Positions 4,510 to 7,968 of a DNA stretch of 7,968 nucleotides are shown in pieces. This DNA comes from Actinomycetes bacterium (GTDB taxonomy: Bacteria; Actinomycetota; Thermoleophilia; Solirubrobacterales; Solirubrobacteraceae). Positions within the stretch are counted from its first letter, which is position 1, and each line of letters opens with the position of its first letter. The stretch lies in NCBI GenBank assembly GCA_023404805.1, contig JAEYAL010000371.1, forward strand, positions 1 through 7,968, in the 5' to 3' direction. A program made the position numbers and the translations under genes. The notes under the pieces were generated by a model that had not been told where the DNA came from, ran no database searches, and saw only the letters and a program-made list of their open reading frames with translations.

Positions 4510-6966
4510 ATGGTCGAACCAGCCGATCATGCGAGCATGCGCCCGCTTTCCCCCGCCGGGTCCGCGCCGTCACGTCTCCCCCGGTTCCTCAGCGCCCCGT
4601 CGCCGCTGCCGCTCACCACGTGGTGGGAGCGCCACCAGCGCGCAAGCATCGCCCTGAGCGTCTGGATCACAGTCGTCGTCGGCTGGTCGGCCGCGAGCGG
4701 CCATACCGGCGCGCAGCTCCTGGCCTACGTGATCGTGCCTCTGCTCGCCGCGTTCGTCGCGACGCGCACGCGCCTGCCGCAGTTCGTCCGCGAGCTGGGC
4801 ATCGTCGTCGGCCTCTTCATGGGCGCTGCGCTCGTCGCCGGGCTCGCCGACGGCTCGGTCATCGCGCCCGTCGGCTACTACGTCGCCCTCGCCGTCACCG
4901 CGCTGTACGAACGCCGCGCCGACCTGCACGTCGGCCTTATCCTCACCCTCGCCCAAGAGCTCATCGCCGGCACGGTCATCCCCGACGGCGCCCATGTCGA
5001 CGGCCTGCCCGACGGGGCGGCGACCGCCCTCTTCGGCGCCTCCTTCCTCGTCGTCGCCGCGGTGCTGCAGATGCCGTGGCACGCCAACCGCACCGAGCGC
5101 GCGGGCCGCGCGTTCGAGGCGACCCGCCTGGCCGACCACCTGGCCGTCTCAGAGATCGTCGTCGAGCTCGACCTCGGCGGCCGGGTCACGCAGATCAGCG
5201 ACCACGGCCTCGGCGTCCTGGGCCGAAGCGCGGACGACGTGATCGGCCACGACTGGGTCGACCTCGTCGTCGAAGCCGCGCAGCGCGACATCGCGCGCGC
5301 CGCCCTCGCCCGGCTGACTGACCCGTCGGCAGGCCCGCTTGCCGTGGCACCCCGCTTCTTCCAGTTCGAGCACGCGATCATCAACGGCACCGGGGAGCGG
5401 CGCGTCTTCCGCTGGCGGACCACGGTGAGCACGCTCGACGGCGAGATCACGGGCACGGTGACGGCTGGCATCGACATCACCGAGACCCGCAACGCCCAGC
5501 GCCAGCTGCTCCGCGAGCAGCGCGACCTCGCGCGGCTCGCGCTGCTGGCCAAGGCGGTCGCGCGCGAGAGCGACGCCCGCGAGGCCGTGGTCGTCGGCGT
5601 CGCCGAACTGGCCGACGCCGCGCTCGCCGTGCTGGCCGAGCCCACCCCGGGCGGCGACGCCCTGGTCGTGACGCGCAGCACGCGCCCCGAGCTGATCGGT
5701 GTCGAGGTGCCTCTCAGCGGTGAGCTCTCGGTGACGGCGATGGCCTACAACTCCGGCGAACCGGTCTTCGTCGCCGACGCCGACGAGACGGCCCTCGTGA
5801 GCGAGCGTCTGCGGCAGCTCGCCGGAGCGCGCTCGTTTCTCGCGCAGCCGGTCCTGGTCGAGAACGGAACGGTCGCCGTGCTGACCGTCGCGTGGGAAAA
5901 CCGCGTCGCCGAGCTCGGCACCCGCGAGACGAATCTCGTCGCCCTGGCAGCCGACGAGGCCGCCTCGGCGCTGCACCGCCTCGCCGCGATGCGCCGCTGG
6001 GAAGAGGCGGCGCTCACCGACGTCCTCACCGGCATCCCGAACCGCCGCGCGTTCGACCACCGCTTTACGGACGCGCTGCGGCGCGCGGCCGAGGACCACG
6101 CGCCGCTCGCGGTCGCGCTGATGGACCTCAACGGCTTCAAGGCGCTCAACGACACCGAGGGCCACGCCGCCGGCGACCGGATCCTCAAAGAGTGCGCGGC
6201 GCTCTGGACGCGCGAGCTGCGGCCGACTGACACGCTCGCCCGCCTCGGCGGCGACGAGTTCGCCGTGCTGCTGCCGACGTGTGGCACCGAGGACGCGCTC
6301 GCCCTGGCTGAGCGGCTGCGCGGCGCGATCCGCCACGAGCCGGGCTGTGGCGTCGGCATCGCGGTGTGGGACTACGAGGAGTCTTCGGCGGAGCTGCTCC
6401 ACCGCGCCGACGAGGCGCTCTACGCCGACAAGGCCGCAGGTGCCGAAGCCCGGCTCGCGTCGTCGGCGCGTCTGGCCGCGGTCGAGGCGACCGGCTTGCT
6501 CGACATGGACGAGCCAGACGCGACCCTCGACGAGCTCACGCGCCTGGTGACTGAGTTTCTGGCCGTGCCTGCGTCGGCGATCACGCTGGTCACCGACCAG
6601 GCGCAGGTCTTCGCGAGCGCCCACGGCAAGATGTCGGACGCTCCAGTGCAAGCCGCGCTGGAGTATTCGTACTGCAAGCACCCGGCGACGACCGGCCGCG
6701 AGCTGGTCGTGACCAACAGCCTCGAGCACCCGCTGGTGCAGGAGAACCTCGGAACGACCGAGACCGGCGTGCGCGCCTACGCGGGCATCCCGCTGCGCTT
6801 TGAGGGTGAGACGGTCGGCACGCTCTGCGCATTCGACGCCCGCCCGCGCGAGTGGTCGCCCGCCGACCTCGACAAGCTGCGCCAGCTCGCGCACCGCGCC
6901 GCCGCCCAGATCCGCGCGCGTGCGCAGGCGCGCCAACCGGGCCAAGCCGCGCCGCGCAAGCCGTAA
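4510..6966 (+). CDS. Membrane-anchored diguanylate cyclase, TM-PAS-GAF-GGDEF-GAF
   Basis: 818 residues from ATG 4510. Domains: Pro-rich N-terminus; 5-6 membrane helices (about 45-189); PAS (about 212-330, ending ITAGIDITETRNAQ-like); a short coiled-coil-like linker (325-350); GAF (about 350-495); GGDEF (about 498-645); and a second GAF (about 658-805). It should make cyclic di-GMP from two GTP in response to membrane, PAS or GAF signals. The catalytic core is intact: LTDVLTGIPNRRAF, MDLNGFKALNDTEGHAAGD and GGDEF at 580-584. An inhibitory-site RPTD (571-574) sits exactly five residues before GGDEF, so product feedback is likely. No EAL domain is present. The C-terminal GAF (SYCKHPATTGRELVV, HPLVQENL, AYAGIPL, GTLCAFD, PREW) is of the stand-alone sensor type. 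The start is uncertain: ATG 4537 is equally possible, neither has a clear ribosome binding site, and longer readings collide with the LLM gene. Stop TAA. Confidence 0.93.
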   Translation: MVEPADHASMRPLSPAGSAPSRLPRFLSAPSPLPLTTWWERHQRASIALSVWITVVVGWSAASGHTGAQLLAYVIVPLLAAFVATRTRLPQFVRELGIVVGLFMGAALVAGLADGSVIAPVGYYVALAVTALYERRADLHVGLILTLAQELIAGTVIPDGAHVDGLPDGAATALFGASFLVVAAVLQMPWHANRTERAGRAFEATRLADHLAVSEIVVELDLGGRVTQISDHGLGVLGRSADDVIGHDWVDLVVEAAQRDIARAALARLTDPSAGPLAVAPRFFQFEHAIINGTGERRVFRWRTTVSTLDGEITGTVTAGIDITETRNAQRQLLREQRDLARLALLAKAVARESDAREAVVVGVAELADAALAVLAEPTPGGDALVVTRSTRPELIGVEVPLSGELSVTAMAYNSGEPVFVADADETALVSERLRQLAGARSFLAQPVLVENGTVAVLTVAWENRVAELGTRETNLVALAADEAASALHRLAAMRRWEEAALTDVLTGIPNRRAFDHRFTDALRRAAEDHAPLAVALMDLNGFKALNDTEGHAAGDRILKECAALWTRELRPTDTLARLGGDEFAVLLPTCGTEDALALAERLRGAIRHEPGCGVGIAVWDYEESSAELLHRADEALYADKAAGAEARLASSARLAAVEATGLLDMDEPDATLDELTRLVTEFLAVPASAITLVTDQAQVFASAHGKMSDAPVQAALEYSYCKHPATTGRELVVTNSLEHPLVQENLGTTETGVRAYAGIPLRFEGETVGTLCAFDARPREWSPADLDKLRQLAHRAAAQIRARAQARQPGQAAPRKP

Positions 6967-6970
6967 GGCC

Positions 6971-6989
6971 TGCCGCGCGGCACTAGCGT
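6971..6989 (+). promoter_or_regulatory. Palindrome plus candidate -10 box before the DsbA-fold gene
   Basis: TGCCGCGCGGCA (6971-6982) is a perfect 12-bp palindrome, and TAGCGT (6984-6989) is a TANNNT-type box 10 bases before ATG 7000. No Shine-Dalgarno is seen, which would suit a leaderless or near-leaderless transcript starting within the 33-bp gap after the GGDEF gene. Co-transcription with that gene is the alternative. Confidence 0.3.
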
Positions 6990-6999
6990 GCCCGGCGCG

Positions 7000-7884
7000 A
7001 TGCTCGCCACCCTCTTCACCGACCCCGGCTGCCCCTGGGGCTACTCCGCCAATCCCGATCTCACCGTGCTGCGCTGGCGCTATGGCCAAGCGCTGCGCTG
7101 GAAGGTCGTGCTGATCGGGCTGGCTGAGACCGGCGAGCGCTACGTCAAAGCCGGCTACACGCCCGAGCGGATGGTCGCGGGCTACCCCGGTTACCGCCGC
7201 CGCTTCGGGATGCCGTTTGCCGTTGAGCCCGCCGAGCCGCGCGAGCGGGTCACGGGTACGGGCCGCGCGTGCCGCGCCGTCGTCGCCGCGCGGCTGCAGG
7301 ACCCGGAGCTGGAATGGGCGGCGCTGCGGGCGCTGCAGTTCGCCTGGTTCACCACCAACGCCCTGCTCGACGACGACGCCCAGATCGCCGCGGCGCTGGA
7401 GCCGGTCGAGGGGCTCGACGTCCCCGCGCTGATCGCCTCGCTCGGCGGCCAGGCGGTCGAGGACGCCTACCAGATCGACCGGGCCCACTCCCGCACTGCC
7501 GCCGGTGGCGCCACCGAATACCAAGGCAAGTCGGCGAACACCGACGGCGCCGAGCGCTTCACCGCCCCGAGCGTCGTCTTCACCACCGGCACCGGCCGCA
7601 CGCTCGAGGCCGGCGGCTTCCAGTCGCTCGCGGTCTACGACGCCTGCATCGCGAACCTCGACCGCACGCTGCCGCGCCGCGGCCCGGCCGGCTCGGCGCT
7701 CGAGGTGGTGCAGGCGTTCTCGGAGGGCGTGACGACCTTCGAGGTCGCCGCCGTCCTCGCCGAGCCGCTCACCGAGCCGGACCGCGCGGGCGCGCAAGCG
7801 CAGCTCGAGGCGCTGGCCGCCGACGGCGCGGTGCGCCGGACCCCGCTCGGCGACGACGCCCTCTGGAAGCGCCTGGCGGCGTAA
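7000..7884 (+). CDS. DsbA-fold (thioredoxin-like) protein with CPWG motif and a C-terminal winged-helix-like tail
   Basis: 294 residues from ATG 7000. The N-terminus LATLFTDPGCPWGYSANPDL has the FrnE/2-hydroxychromene-2-carboxylate isomerase-like 'D-x-x-CPW-x-Y' motif at residues 8-15, but the second cysteine of CxxC is Gly14. TAPSVVF (188-194) supplies the cis-proline loop (Pro190), followed by GGFQSLAVYDACIANL. A helical insertion lies between, as in DsbA folds. Only Cys11 is at the active site, so disulfide exchange by a two-cysteine mechanism is unlikely; a glutathione/mycothiol-dependent or isomerase-type role is inferred. Residues about 248-294 (EVAAVLAEPL...LEALAADGAVRRTPLGDDALWKRL) look like a small winged helix appended to the fold. 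No signal peptide, so cytoplasmic. GTG 6988 is an alternative start adding four residues. Stop TAA. Confidence 0.85.
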   Translation: MLATLFTDPGCPWGYSANPDLTVLRWRYGQALRWKVVLIGLAETGERYVKAGYTPERMVAGYPGYRRRFGMPFAVEPAEPRERVTGTGRACRAVVAARLQDPELEWAALRALQFAWFTTNALLDDDAQIAAALEPVEGLDVPALIASLGGQAVEDAYQIDRAHSRTAAGGATEYQGKSANTDGAERFTAPSVVFTTGTGRTLEAGGFQSLAVYDACIANLDRTLPRRGPAGSALEVVQAFSEGVTTFEVAAVLAEPLTEPDRAGAQAQLEALAADGAVRRTPLGDDALWKRLAA

Positions 7885-7929
7885 GGCCGGGGCGGGGGTG
7901 CCGCTCCTCCGGCTGCGATCGCGCGGTCC

Positions 7930-7952
7930 GGTTTCGCCCAGGGGGCGAAGCC
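7930..7952. terminator. Strong hairpin downstream of the DsbA-fold gene
   Basis: GGTTTCGCCC (7930-7939), loop AGG, then GGGCGAAGCC (7943-7952): a 10-bp stem with one T-G wobble, 45 bases after the stop. No T-run follows, so it would be an L-shaped (U-less) terminator or a transcript-stabilising structure. No stop codon reads leftward in the 84-bp tail, so no convergent gene ends here. Confidence 0.5.
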
Positions 7953-7968
7953 CGTACAGCGCGACGCC

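Noticed and set aside
5149..7797. 882-residue open frame on the minus strand opposite the GGDEF and DsbA-fold genes
   Set aside because: Arg/Gly/Ala-rich low-complexity translation with no family resemblance; it mirrors the codon structure of two clear plus-strand genes, a standard artefact of high-GC DNA.

Overview
The window is GC-rich (roughly 70 percent by eye), densely coded chromosomal DNA with strong G/C bias at third codon positions. Gene content (a LuxR/LAL-type ATPase regulator, an Rv1284-like beta-carbonic anhydrase, a group I truncated haemoglobin, an LLM-family oxidoreductase, a multidomain GGDEF protein and a CPWG-type DsbA-fold protein) and possible leaderless TANNNT promoters suggest an actinobacterium, most likely of the Thermoleophilia/Solirubrobacterales type. 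That placement is inferred from protein resemblance only. I see no mobile element, CRISPR array, tRNA or rRNA.

Layout: positions 1-2643 hold a minus-strand run read right to left. It is a truncated haemoglobin gene with an in-frame amber codon (2643-2278), a 12-helix amino-acid permease (2235-742), and the N-terminal 248 residues of an AAA ATPase regulator (745 to the left edge), which overlaps the permease by ATGA. A 261-bp divergent spacer (2644-2904) carries two palindromes and a possible promoter. The plus-strand beta-carbonic anhydrase (2905-3396) follows and converges on a minus-strand LLM flavin oxidoreductase (4452-3421). From a 57-bp divergent spacer a large membrane diguanylate cyclase (about 4510-6966) runs to the right. 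It is followed after 33 bp by a DsbA-fold protein (7000-7884), and the last 84 bp contain a strong hairpin.

The standout observation is the haemoglobin gene. The whole group I trHb is present and in frame from start to stop, except that codon 21 is TAG. By alignment from memory this is the distal-pocket tyrosine B10 position (the Phe-Tyr pair in mycobacterial HbN), one base from TAC. The rest of the gene looks intact, including the proximal His. This is therefore a very recent nonsense mutation, a sequencing error, or (least likely) read-through. The second most interesting signal is a 20-bp near-perfect palindrome just upstream of the carbonic anhydrase ribosome binding site. I found no convincing new multi-gene system; most genes are recognisable members of known families, some with unusual domain arrangements.
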